From positions 39,977-103,976 of the forward strand of contig JAFOVD010000007.1 of assembly GCA_017392525.1 (NCBI GenBank): a DNA stretch of 64,000 nt, read 5' to 3'. The DNA is from Lachnospiraceae bacterium (GTDB lineage Bacteria > Bacillota > Clostridia > Lachnospirales > Lachnospiraceae). Position numbers and translations under genes: made by a program. Each line of letters begins with the position of its first letter. Positions within the stretch are counted from its first letter, which is position 1. This document shows positions 45,027-53,084 of this stretch, piece after piece. A model generated the notes under the pieces. The model did no database searches, was not told the origin of the DNA, and was given only the letters and a program-made list of their open reading frames with translations.

Positions 45027-46391
45027 CTAGCTAATACTATACCAAAAAAGTATCCACATCGCTATAAAAATCACGATGACTGTTGCAGGAATAGAGGTTC
45101 TGCAATACTTTCCCCATGTAATCGGATAACCGTTCTTATTGGAAACAGAAGTTCCAACAACATTGGCACTTGCACCAATCGGTGTTGCAGAGCCTCCTAT
45201 ATCTGTACCCAAAGCAAGTGCCCAGGCAAGTAGAGACAAATCCATCCCCGTGGAGACTGACAGCGTCCGAATCACCGGTATCATCGTCGCAGCAAACGGA
45301 ATATTGTCAATAATTGCAGATGCAATTGCCGATACCCATAGAATAATTGCTATCATCGCCAAATGATGTCCACCGCTTACATTTTGGATAAACATAGCCA
45401 CCAACTCTAAAACTCCTGTCTCCTCCAATCCGGAAACCACCACAAAGAGCCCTGTAAAAAACAGAAGAGTTTTATAATCCACTTCCTCCAGCAGCAATCG
45501 CATATCCTTGCCTACCGATAACAATGTAATAATTGCTATCATCACTCCAATAAAACCAACAGTAAGATGAGTATGGGCGTGAGTTATCAGTAGAATCACC
45601 GCCAGAAGAAATATTAACGTACTGATATAAAAATCCCTACGTGAACGGATTACTGACTGCGGTGAAGGCATCGCCTTGATATCCTCTTCCGTAACCTTTT
45701 CCTGAATCAATTCTTTGTGATATACCAACATAAAATAAATCACAACAGCCCCCAGACCGATTACAGAAATCAGCCCTGTATTCGTAATAAAATCCAAAAA
45801 AGTATAATGAAGAGCTGTTCCGATAATTATATTAGGCGGATCACCGCACATCGTCGCAGATCCGCCCAGATTAGCGCAGAATATCTCTGATAGTATCATG
45901 GGTATAGGGTCTAACTTAAGTAGTTGCGCCAGTTCCACTGTCACCGCCGCTAAAAACAGAATCACTGTTATGCTGTCTATAAACATTGCCAAGGCAAAAG
46001 ATATCAGCATAAATGCAATCATAAGAGGTATCGGACGGTATTTAACCAATGCAGCTATCTTCATGCATAGCCACTTGAAAAATCCGGCTCTACCCATACC
46101 TTCTACCATAATCATCATTCCACTGATAAAGATAATCGTCTCCCAGTTTATTCCTGTACTGACAGCTGTTTCTGCTTCACTGGCAATCCAGAAAGATCTG
46201 TCTGCAAAATGCGTCACATTCAGCGCTCTTAATATTGCACCTCCATCCTGCATACATATACCAAACACCACAACAATCATAAGAGCTGCCGCTCCCAATG
46301 TAACCAGATGTCTTTCCACCTTGTCCAGAATAATCAGTATGAACATCAATGCAAAGATACCAAGTGCCAAAACCTGTTCGATAGATAACAT
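45027..46391 (-). CDS. ArsB/NhaD-type (ion transporter superfamily) permease
   Basis: The protein of about 454 residues has 10-12 membrane segments and the paired motifs GGSATMCGDPPNIIIG and GGSATPIGASANVVG, as well as DNIPFAATMIPV, typical of SLC13/ArsB/NhaD ion transporters. The substrate (sodium, arsenite or a dicarboxylate) cannot be assigned. Start choice: the ATG at 46391 follows GGGGGA by 7 bases; an ATG at 46418 overlaps the upstream stop (ATGA) but has a closer, poorer site. It follows the cytidylate-kinase-like gene. Confidence 0.88.
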   Translation of the reverse strand: MLSIEQVLALGIFALMFILIILDKVERHLVTLGAAALMIVVVFGICMQDGGAILRALNVTHFADRSFWIASEAETAVSTGINWETIIFISGMMIMVEGMGRAGFFKWLCMKIAALVKYRPIPLMIAFMLISFALAMFIDSITVILFLAAVTVELAQLLKLDPIPMILSEIFCANLGGSATMCGDPPNIIIGTALHYTFLDFITNTGLISVIGLGAVVIYFMLVYHKELIQEKVTEEDIKAMPSPQSVIRSRRDFYISTLIFLLAVILLITHAHTHLTVGFIGVMIAIITLLSVGKDMRLLLEEVDYKTLLFFTGLFVVVSGLEETGVLELVAMFIQNVSGGHHLAMIAIILWVSAIASAIIDNIPFAATMIPVIRTLSVSTGMDLSLLAWALALGTDIGGSATPIGASANVVGTSVSNKNGYPITWGKYCRTSIPATVIVIFIAMWILFWYSIS

Positions 46392-46414
46392 CTCTAGTTC
46401 CCCCATATGGGAAA

Positions 46415-47023
46415 TCATTCCCCGTTCATCTTCTCAATACGTTTCTCAATGTAATCCTCCAGTAAATCAATTGTCTCCTCAATCCCAAGCTTACTGGAAT
46501 TGATACACAAATCATATCCTCTGGAGTCACCCCACTTATAAGTACCATATCGATTGTGATACTTCTTTCGCTGGTCATCGTGTCTATCCATCTTGCTATA
46601 TACGTCTCTCTCCGGCAATTCATAGATTTTCTCTACACGTTTTGCCTTAATCTCCCGATCCCCCCGGATAAAAATCGTAATTAGATTTTTGTTGTCCCTT
46701 AGAACCGATTCTGCGCAACGTCCGATAATTACAAAGGACTCTCCATCAGACGCCTTGTCTCGAATAAAATCAAACTGCATCTCAGCCAATGTCTCCGCAA
46801 GAGAATTCGAATGTCCCCGTACTCTTCTTGAAAATAGAGGATGTGACAGTTTCTCCTCGTACTCCCGCATGGTCTCCTTGACATCCTCTGCACCGATAAA
46901 CATGTGATCCAAAAGATTTCTGTCATAGAACGACACCTTTAGGCGTTCTGCCAACTCCTTGCCAATTTCATGACCTCCACTGCCGAATTCACGTCCAATT
47001 GCGATAATTACCTGTTCATCCAC
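46415..47023 (-). CDS. Cytidylate kinase-like protein
   Basis: The 202-residue protein has the N-terminal P-loop AIGREFGSGGHEIGKELAE, GRCAESVL and a basic RHDDQRKKYHNRY lid-like segment. This is the cytidylate-kinase-like family common in Clostridia, which is distinct from Cmk and whose substrate is not established. It lies 4 bases after the flippase and just before the permease; the combination may reflect operon packing more than function. Confidence 0.88.
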   Translation of the reverse strand: MDEQVIIAIGREFGSGGHEIGKELAERLKVSFYDRNLLDHMFIGAEDVKETMREYEEKLSHPLFSRRVRGHSNSLAETLAEMQFDFIRDKASDGESFVIIGRCAESVLRDNKNLITIFIRGDREIKAKRVEKIYELPERDVYSKMDRHDDQRKKYHNRYGTYKWGDSRGYDLCINSSKLGIEETIDLLEDYIEKRIEKMNGE

Positions 47024-47027
47024 AGTA

Positions 47028-48485
47028 TCACCCCCTGATTTTATTATCCCATCTTCTCCTTATAGCGCTTACATAATTCATAAAAATTGCGTTTTTCTGA
47101 AAATACAGAAAAACTGCATATACAAAAGCTCCGCCAACAATTGATACAAATAGATAGAGCATATCGTTCGAAATCAGGAAACGTAACATTTCCAGAGAAA
47201 TCACCATACCGATACAGGCAATCAGTGATTGAAAGCCATGCATAAGAAGTTTCTTCTTATGTAGGTGCTTCCTTGCATAAATATAAAACACTACAAAATT
47301 CAAAATCTCCGATACAACCGTAGTTAAAGCTGCTGCATCCTGCTTCCAATGCGGAATTAAAACAATATTTAACAGGATATTTAAGGTTGCACTAACCAAG
47401 GCCGTGTGAAGCATAATACGCTCCAGATTCTTTGGCACAAGAATACACTGTGCAAAAAACAGTGCAGAAACACTGAATAATACGGAAATCGCCAATATCT
47501 GTAATGAGACTGTTGCCTTTATATAAGACGGACCGCCGATTAATAAAACAATTTCCCTTGCCAAGAATATCATTCCAGTAATTGCCGGAAACATGGCCAG
47601 TATCATGGTACCGCCCATTTCCTCAATCGTATCATCGAATCGATCCATTTCCTTGCAGCTAAAGAACTTGGAAAGCCGTGGGATGGAAACCTGGAACACC
47701 GCCAAAAGTGCCAGCTTTACAACATCATATATTCTAGTGGAAACAGAATATAAACCATTGAAATAGTCCCCTACCAAAAGTCCAATCAACACTGCATCGG
47801 AACTTACATAAACTGTAGTCGCAACCTCTGTTGCAAAAAGCGTCATCACAGGGCGAAGATGTTTTTTTAAATTCATCCTACCCATAAGTTTAAATTTATG
47901 CTTTTTTGAAAAGTACAGATGATTCAAAACGCCTTCCGCTGTTGCCTGAAACATCATAATCCAGGTATAAATATAAAAATCATTCTGGCCATGAATAAAA
48001 CAAAATACAAAAATCAAGGAAAGAACCTGAACAATCAAAGTTCGAATCGTTATATAACGATAGTCTTCATACACAGAACACATCCAATCAACACCGAATG
48101 TGCGGCCGATAATCACAATAGAGTAAATAGCCAGTAAACCCGTATAGGAACGAAGTACCGGAAATGCCCAGATGAAACAGGCCAGCAATATATAGGAAAG
48201 AAATGTCGCCGCCATATTAATGGAATAAATCTCATTAAAGAAGCGCGTGCGTTCTATATCATTTGCTCTTACTATCCCACCTTCACGAATCGCATAATTT
48301 CTGGTTCCAAGGCCTGCCAATAGAGAAAAATAACTGATAACAGCAATGGTGAAATTCACCTTGCCAAGATTTTCGACCCCCAACACCCTCGAAACATATG
48401 GAAACGTAATCAATGGAAATACAATAAACAGAAACGTCCGTATTCCATTTAATATAACATTAACTTTCAGCGATTTTTCTTGCAT
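47028..48485 (-). CDS. Polysaccharide biosynthesis flippase
   Basis: The 485-residue protein has about 12-14 membrane segments and the Wzx/MATE-like N-terminus (FPLITFPYVSRVLGVENLGKVNF) of lipid-linked oligosaccharide flippases. It should move undecaprenyl-linked repeat units across the membrane. No glycosyltransferase genes lie in the window, so it is apart from a full polysaccharide cluster. A promoter TTGTAC-16-TATACT lies at 48536-48563 on the minus strand, just after the terminator of the lipoprotein gene. Confidence 0.93.
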   Translation of the reverse strand: MQEKSLKVNVILNGIRTFLFIVFPLITFPYVSRVLGVENLGKVNFTIAVISYFSLLAGLGTRNYAIREGGIVRANDIERTRFFNEIYSINMAATFLSYILLACFIWAFPVLRSYTGLLAIYSIVIIGRTFGVDWMCSVYEDYRYITIRTLIVQVLSLIFVFCFIHGQNDFYIYTWIMMFQATAEGVLNHLYFSKKHKFKLMGRMNLKKHLRPVMTLFATEVATTVYVSSDAVLIGLLVGDYFNGLYSVSTRIYDVVKLALLAVFQVSIPRLSKFFSCKEMDRFDDTIEEMGGTMILAMFPAITGMIFLAREIVLLIGGPSYIKATVSLQILAISVLFSVSALFFAQCILVPKNLERIMLHTALVSATLNILLNIVLIPHWKQDAAALTTVVSEILNFVVFYIYARKHLHKKKLLMHGFQSLIACIGMVISLEMLRFLISNDMLYLFVSIVGGAFVYAVFLYFQKNAIFMNYVSAIRRRWDNKIRG

Positions 48486-48561
48486 TCTCGAGCCCCAAAA
48501 ACTTCCTCTTCTTTTAGTCTATAAAATATATATTCAGTATAACATTTATTCTTTCTTGTAC

Positions 48562-48597
48562 AAAAAAATCTCCCAAGATTTCTCTTGGGAGATTTAT
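48562..48597 (-). terminator. Terminator of the lipoprotein gene
   Basis: On the minus strand AAATCTCCCAAGA pairs with TCTTGGGAGATTT and is followed by a T run; it starts 10 bases after the lipoprotein stop. Confidence 0.9.
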
Positions 48598-48607
48598 AAT
48601 ATGCAAA

Positions 48608-49414
48608 TTATTTTGCACTTGTAATCTCTATATTCCCTTGATAATCACATCTATATACATAAGGTGCATCATCTGTTTCATTTGTAAGACAATATGATTT
48701 TGTGAAGAACATTTGATCAGCCTCTACCGAACCAATATAATATACTAATCCATTGTCAAAATAGAATGTCACCTTATCATATGGCAAAATTGTTACAAGT
48801 AAAACAGATGCGCCAAGTTCATTACTAAATGCATCTATCGCACTTGCAATCTGATCATTGGACACAGAACCATTACCGGCATCATCACTTCGCTGTAAAA
48901 GGTCTGATTCTTCTGGCATCAAATCAGTAGTTCCATTGTTAACACACATGCAATCCTTGAAATCTGAACACATCTCATTAAACATATCCAGAGTACCCGA
49001 ATAATTAACAGGGTTATACGCTGCATATATTCCTGACTCATATCCTCCAATGATTTCTCTTGCAATCTGTGTTCTGTAGAAATTGTTTCTTTCTACGTCT
49101 GTATCCACTTCACTATAGCTCTCTAATGTATCTGCATTACATTTTTCTATTCCATATAATGACAAATCTGCAAGATTTCTTCCTTTAATATATTCATCTA
49201 AAGTCATCTGATTATACAGTTCCTTAGAATCTGAACCTGAGCTTTCTCCTTCTTCAGAAACGGCACCTGATGAAGAAGATGTTTCTCCATAATCTTTACT
49301 CTCTGAACTTCCAGATGTTTCCGTTGTCGCATCAGCTGTTTTTTCACCACATCCTGTAAACATCATTACTACTGCTGATGTCACTAAAATAAGTGATAAA
49401 ATCTTTCTTTTCAT
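48608..49414 (-). CDS. Lipoprotein of unknown function
   Basis: The 268-residue protein has a signal peptide ending in the lipobox FTGC (Cys about residue 22), then a Ser/Glu/Thr-rich linker (about 25-65) and a folded domain of about 200 residues with CMCVNN and other Cys. I do not recognise the family. The last half (FYFDNGLVYYIGS) looks beta-rich. It has its own promoter and terminator, so it is a single-gene unit on the outer face of the membrane. Confidence 0.8.
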   Translation of the reverse strand: MKRKILSLILVTSAVVMMFTGCGEKTADATTETSGSSESKDYGETSSSSGAVSEEGESSGSDSKELYNQMTLDEYIKGRNLADLSLYGIEKCNADTLESYSEVDTDVERNNFYRTQIAREIIGGYESGIYAAYNPVNYSGTLDMFNEMCSDFKDCMCVNNGTTDLMPEESDLLQRSDDAGNGSVSNDQIASAIDAFSNELGASVLLVTILPYDKVTFYFDNGLVYYIGSVEADQMFFTKSYCLTNETDDAPYVYRCDYQGNIEITSAK

Positions 49415-49458
49415 AATTACTTTCCCTTCGTGTTTGTTACAAAATTGTAGCGGATTTT

Positions 49459-49487
49459 AATATAACATTAGCAGACAATTTTTTCAA
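49459..49487 (-). promoter_or_regulatory. Putative sigma-A promoter of the lipoprotein gene
   Basis: On the minus strand TTGAAA, a 17-base spacer and TATATT; about 45 bases upstream of the ATG, with GAAGGG as ribosome site. Confidence 0.6.
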
Positions 49488-49524
49488 ATTATCCCCACTA
49501 ATAATATAATTAAACTATATACAA

Positions 49525-49561
49525 CAAAAGAACCCGAAAGCCGTTAAACTTTCAGGTTCTT
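49525..49561 (-). terminator. Terminator of the tandem tRNA-Leu genes
   Basis: On the minus strand AAGAACCTGAAAG pairs with CTTTCGGGTTCTT (one wobble) and is followed by TTGTTG. It begins 14 bases after the 3' end of the nearer tRNA. Confidence 0.8.
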
Positions 49562-49574
49562 CCCATACAATAAA

Positions 49575-49658
49575 TGCGGAAGGCGGGACTTGAACCCGCA
49601 CGATGTAACCACCACAAGATCCTTAGTCTTGCTCGTCTGCCAATTCCGACACTTCCGC
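49575..49658 (-). tRNA. tRNA-Leu(AAG), copy 1
   Basis: An 84-base class II tRNA. Acceptor arms GCGGAAG/CTTCCGC, D-loop AATTGGCAGA, anticodon loop CTAAGGA (anticodon AAG) on stem CAAGA/TCTTG, variable arm stem GGTG/CATC, T loop TTCAAGT. The CCA end is not encoded. Anticodon A34 must be read as inosine to decode CUU, CUC and CUA. Confidence 0.95.
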
Positions 49659-49687
49659 GCAACATAACAATAATTATTCAATTTGAA

Positions 49688-49771
49688 TGCGGAAGGCGGG
49701 ACTTGAACCCGCACGACATTGCTGCCACAAGATCCTTAGTCTTGCTCGTCTGCCAATTCCGACACTTCCGC
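49688..49771 (-). tRNA. tRNA-Leu(AAG), copy 2
   Basis: Identical in plan and anticodon to copy 1 and 29 bases upstream of it in transcription. Only the variable arm differs (GGCA/TGTC around GCAA), with base pairing kept. Both copies share the promoter at 49812-49840. Confidence 0.95.
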
Positions 49772-49811
49772 ATCTATTCATAATAGAATCGTCGCTCGCG
49801 ACGACTTCTAT

Positions 49812-49840
49812 ATACTACCACCTAGCACCACTTCGGTCAA
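49812..49840 (-). promoter_or_regulatory. Promoter of the tandem tRNA-Leu(AAG) genes
   Basis: On the minus strand TTGACC, a 17-base spacer and TAGTAT. The leader before the first tRNA holds a hairpin TCGTCGC-GA-GCGACGA. Confidence 0.65.
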
Positions 49841-49930
49841 GTATTTTTTTATTATATTTTAATATTTTTTGTTACCCTTTCCTCTGACACTTCTCAACAT
49901 TTCCATTTCGCGTATTATGTAAAAAAACAG

Positions 49931-49959
49931 TTGACACAAATATGCAAAAAAGATAGAAT
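49931..49959 (+). promoter_or_regulatory. Promoter of tRNA-Leu(CAG)
   Basis: TTGACA, a 17-base spacer and TAGAAT end 11 bases before the tRNA. Confidence 0.8.
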
Positions 49960-49970
49960 ATCATTTGTCT

Positions 49971-50054
49971 GCAGGAGTGGCGGAATTGGCAGACGCGCAG
50001 GCTTCAGGTGCCTGTGGTAGCAATATCGTGTGGGTTCAAGTCCCATCTCCTGCA
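49971..50054 (+). tRNA. tRNA-Leu(CAG)
   Basis: An 84-base class II tRNA with acceptor GCAGGAG/CTCCTGC, anticodon loop TTCAGGT (anticodon CAG) on stem CAGGC/GCCTG, variable-arm stem GGTA/TATC around GCAA and T loop TTCAAGT. No encoded CCA. It decodes CUG. Confidence 0.95.
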
Positions 50055-50065
50055 TCTTGTTAAAG

Positions 50066-50102
50066 AAGCTATTCAGTTGAAAAAACTGAATAGCTTTTTT
50101 CC
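50066..50102 (+). terminator. Terminator of tRNA-Leu(CAG)
   Basis: AAGCTATTCAGTT pairs with AACTGAATAGCTT around a GAAAA loop and is followed by TTTT. It lies 11 bases after the tRNA. Confidence 0.9.
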
Positions 50103-50111
50103 TTTCCTTTG

Positions 50112-50140
50112 TTGACAAATCTTTAACATATGAGTATCAT
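50112..50140 (+). promoter_or_regulatory. Promoter of the metal-uptake operon
   Basis: TTGACA, a 17-base spacer and TATCAT lie 43 bases before the first gene. An imperfect ATGA-N3-TCAT palindrome overlaps the -10 and could be a metalloregulator site; no clear Zur or Fur box is seen. Confidence 0.7.
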
Positions 50141-50183
50141 CCTAAAAGAACGTTGGTTTTCTATGTAGAAAGGTTACAAATAG

Positions 50184-50492
50184 ATGATTTGCAATAGCAA
50201 TAAAAATCGCATACTTGCAATCGTGGTCCTAATGACCACTTTATTTGTGCTGTTCTTTTCTACAATTTATATCAACACACATGTAAACCATCATTGTAAT
50301 GACACTGAGCACTGCCCTATCTGTACAATGATTGAACAGTGCCAACAGGTTGTTCGCAATATTGGTCTTGATTTTGCAATTGCTGCAACTACTTTCTTTT
50401 TCTTAATCGTAACAGCAAAAGCAGTCATCTACTTTAACTATCAGTCTGTTCAGACTACACTTGTATCCCAAAAAGTTCGATTAGATTCTTGA
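50184..50492 (+). CDS. Small membrane protein with Cys/His-rich outer loop
   Basis: The 102-residue protein has membrane segments at about residues 10-31 and 62-84 joined by a loop containing HVNHHCNDTEHCPICTMIEQC, rich in possible metal ligands (four His, four Cys). With a positive N-terminus inside, the loop should face outward. I do not recognise a named family. It is the first gene of the metal ABC operon, 68 bases before the binding-protein gene, and may sense or capture the metal. Confidence 0.8.
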   Translation: MICNSNKNRILAIVVLMTTLFVLFFSTIYINTHVNHHCNDTEHCPICTMIEQCQQVVRNIGLDFAIAATTFFFLIVTAKAVIYFNYQSVQTTLVSQKVRLDS

Positions 50493-50559
50493 ATTGTACC
50501 TTTTTACACCTGCGTCCCGCAGGCTTTATTTGCGTACACAAAACAGAAAGGATCTAATT

Positions 50560-51582
50560 ATGAAAAACAAAAACTTAATATCGATTGTAAGACGTTATCT
50601 AACTATTTTACTTGTTGGAGCGATGCTCCTCTCCACTCTATCCGGATGTAAGGGCGATGCATTAAATACAGATTCCGCTTCTTCTAATTCCGATAGCATC
50701 TCCATCGTCACCACGATTTTCCCTGAATATGACTGGGCAAAACAGGTTGTCGGCGATACTGACAATGTAAACATTTCCATGCTTTTAGATAACGGCGTTG
50801 ATTTACACAGCTACCAGCCTACAGCAGATGATATCATGAAAATTTCCGACTGCGATATGTTCATCTATGTCGGTGGTGAGTCTGATGAATGGGTAGAAGA
50901 TGCCCTAAAGGAAGCTACCAACAAGGATATGGTCGTTATCAACCTCTTAGATATTCTTGGCGAGAGCCAATTAAAAGAAGAGGAAGTAAAAGAAGGTATG
51001 GAAGCCGAAGAAGAAGATGATGATGAAGGTGATGAAGAATCTCCGGAAATCGACGAACACGTCTGGCTTTCTCTTAAAAATGCAGCCATTCTGGTAGATG
51101 AAATAGCGAGCGATCTTGCATCTATAGATAGTGAACATGCTGACACTTACCAGAGCAATGCTGAAAACTATATCAATTCCTTAACAGAACTCGACCAGAA
51201 ATATCAGGAAACAGTCCAGTCAGCAACCAATAAGACCGTTGTATTTGGGGACAGATTCCCATTCCGTTATATGGTCGACGATTATGGATTGGATTACTAT
51301 GCAGCATTTGTCGGCTGTTCTGCAGAAACAGAAGCCAGCTTTGAGACAGTAACCTTCTTGGCAAACAAGATGGATGAATTAGGTCTAAAATACATTTTTA
51401 CAATAGAAAATTCTGACCAAAAGATTGCTAAGACTGTCATTGATAACACTGCATCCAAGGATGCCGTGGTTCTGACACTGGATTCTATGCAGTCCACAAC
51501 GAGCGAAGATGTCAAAAACGGCGCTACCTATTTAAATATCATGGAAAGCAATTTATCTGTATTAAAGGAGGCTCTACAATAA
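50560..51582 (+). CDS. Metal ABC transporter substrate-binding lipoprotein
   Basis: The 340-residue protein has a lipoprotein signal (LSTLSGC, Cys about residue 27) and the ZnuA/TroA fold with ligand regions DLHSYQPTADD and EIDEHVWLSLKNA. Between them lies an acidic loop (EEEDDDEGDEES) where ZnuA usually has a His-rich loop. The position of the third ZnuA His reads FGDRFPF, so Asp may replace it, and an Asn/Glu/Cys region (GCSAETEAS) follows. AAAGG precedes the ATG at 50560; an upstream start at 50494 has no site. Zinc is the likely metal, manganese the alternative. Confidence 0.9.
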   Translation: MKNKNLISIVRRYLTILLVGAMLLSTLSGCKGDALNTDSASSNSDSISIVTTIFPEYDWAKQVVGDTDNVNISMLLDNGVDLHSYQPTADDIMKISDCDMFIYVGGESDEWVEDALKEATNKDMVVINLLDILGESQLKEEEVKEGMEAEEEDDDEGDEESPEIDEHVWLSLKNAAILVDEIASDLASIDSEHADTYQSNAENYINSLTELDQKYQETVQSATNKTVVFGDRFPFRYMVDDYGLDYYAAFVGCSAETEASFETVTFLANKMDELGLKYIFTIENSDQKIAKTVIDNTASKDAVVLTLDSMQSTTSEDVKNGATYLNIMESNLSVLKEALQ

Positions 51583-51583
51583 A

Positions 51584-52255
51584 ATGAGCATACTATCAGC
51601 AAGGGATTTATCTATCGGTTACGATGGAAGAACAATACTTTCAAATATTGATTTCAAAATACATTCCGGTGATTATTTCTGTATTGTCGGCGAAAACGGA
51701 TCCGGGAAATCCACTCTTATGAAAACCATTCTAGGACTTCAACCGGCCATCTCCGGAGAAATTGTATTTGGTGATGGCTTAAATAAAAGCCAGATTGGTT
51801 ATCTACCCCAACAGACAGACTTGCAAAAGGACTTCCCGGCCTCCGTATATGAGATTGTACTTTCCGGCTGCCAGAGTCATCTGGGGAAACATTTCTTTTA
51901 CAGTAAAGCGCAGAAAAAGACCGCTCTTATGAACATGGAGAAAATGGGTATTTCTCATCTAAAGAACAGATGCTTTCGAGAACTGTCCGGTGGGCAAAAA
52001 CAACGTGTTCTCCTCTCCAGAGCTCTCTGCGCAACGACCAGAGTTCTCCTATTAGACGAGCCCGTTGCCGGTCTTGATCCCACAATGACAGCTGATATGT
52101 ATCAACTTATCAAAGAGCTAAATGACGATGGCATGACAATCATTATGATTAGTCATGACATCGCCAACATTTCCATCTATGCAAATAGAATTTTCGACAT
52201 AAACAAAGCGGAAATTAAAACGATAACGACAGGAGGCACTTGCTATGTTGGATAA
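51584..52255 (+). CDS. Metal ABC transporter ATP-binding protein
   Basis: The 223-residue ATPase has Walker A GENGSGKSTLMK, the signature LSGGQKQRVLLSRAL, Walker B VLLLDEPVAGLD and the switch His in MISHDI. It belongs to the ZnuC/TroB group by context. It starts 1 base after the binding-protein stop and overlaps the permease gene by 11 bases. Confidence 0.95.
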   Translation: MSILSARDLSIGYDGRTILSNIDFKIHSGDYFCIVGENGSGKSTLMKTILGLQPAISGEIVFGDGLNKSQIGYLPQQTDLQKDFPASVYEIVLSGCQSHLGKHFFYSKAQKKTALMNMEKMGISHLKNRCFRELSGGQKQRVLLSRALCATTRVLLLDEPVAGLDPTMTADMYQLIKELNDDGMTIIMISHDIANISIYANRIFDINKAEIKTITTGGTCYVG

Positions 52256-53084
52256 ACTTATCATGTATCTGCAATATCCATTTGTAAAATACGCAATTAT
52301 TGTAGGTGTCTTAATTGCTCTGTGCTCCTCACTTTTAGGAGTGACCTTGGTTTTAAAGAGATATTCCTATATCGGTGACGGATTGTCACATGTTGCCTTC
52401 GGAGCGCTGGCAATCGCGACAGTATGCGATCTGACAAATAAAATGATTCTGGTACTGCCCCTTACCATCGTAAGCGCCATCCTTCTATTGAGAAATGGCA
52501 CCAATGCGAAAGTCAAAGGCGATGCGCAACTTGCGATGCTCTCTGTCAGTGCACTGGCATTTGGATACATGCTTATGAATCTATTTCCTTCGTCTTCCAA
52601 TATAACCGGAGATGTCTGCACCACACTTTTTGGATCCACATCCATCCTGACCCTAACCGCTCAGGAAGTCTGGATCAGTATTGTCCTCTCCGTATTTGTC
52701 GTGACGATATTCATCCTGTTTTATAATCGAATTTTTGCCATCACATTCGACGAAGGATTTGCCAAAGCTGTGGGCACCAATGTGAAATTCTATAATCTAT
52801 TGATTGCAACCGTAATTGCTATCATTATTGTCCTTGCAATGAAACTGGTAGGATCACTACTTATTTCTGCGTTGGTTATATTTCCAGCCATTTCTGCAAT
52901 GAGTATTTTAAAGAATTTCAAATCCGTCGTTATATTCTCTGCAATTTCGTCCGTCCTATGCGCCCTGATTGGAATACTTGTTTCTATTTTGGCCGGAACG
53001 CCTGTCGGTTCAACCATCGTCGTCTTTGATGCATTTTTATTTCTCCTATGCTACATCATAGGAAGAGTAAGGAGCCTGGCATGA
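52245..53084 (+). CDS. Metal ABC transporter permease
   Basis: The 279-residue protein has eight or so membrane segments and the family features GDGLSHVAFGALAIA and KLVGSLLISALVIFPAISAM of the ZnuB/TroC (ABC-3) permease family. GGAGG lies 8 bases before the ATG, inside the ATPase gene. It passes the metal ion inward. Its last bases overlap the start of the next lipoprotein gene. Confidence 0.95.
   Translation: MLDKLIMYLQYPFVKYAIIVGVLIALCSSLLGVTLVLKRYSYIGDGLSHVAFGALAIATVCDLTNKMILVLPLTIVSAILLLRNGTNAKVKGDAQLAMLSVSALAFGYMLMNLFPSSSNITGDVCTTLFGSTSILTLTAQEVWISIVLSVFVVTIFILFYNRIFAITFDEGFAKAVGTNVKFYNLLIATVIAIIIVLAMKLVGSLLISALVIFPAISAMSILKNFKSVVIFSAISSVLCALIGILVSILAGTPVGSTIVVFDAFLFLLCYIIGRVRSLA

Noticed and set aside
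49574-50118. Short ORFs across the tRNA region (MRKAGLEPAR-type translations)
   Set aside because: These are translations of tRNA sequence in either direction and recur because the tRNAs are similar.
50112-50183. Zur or Fur box ahead of the metal operon
   Set aside because: Only an imperfect ATGA-N3-TCAT overlap with the -10 box is present; it does not match a standard box well enough to call.
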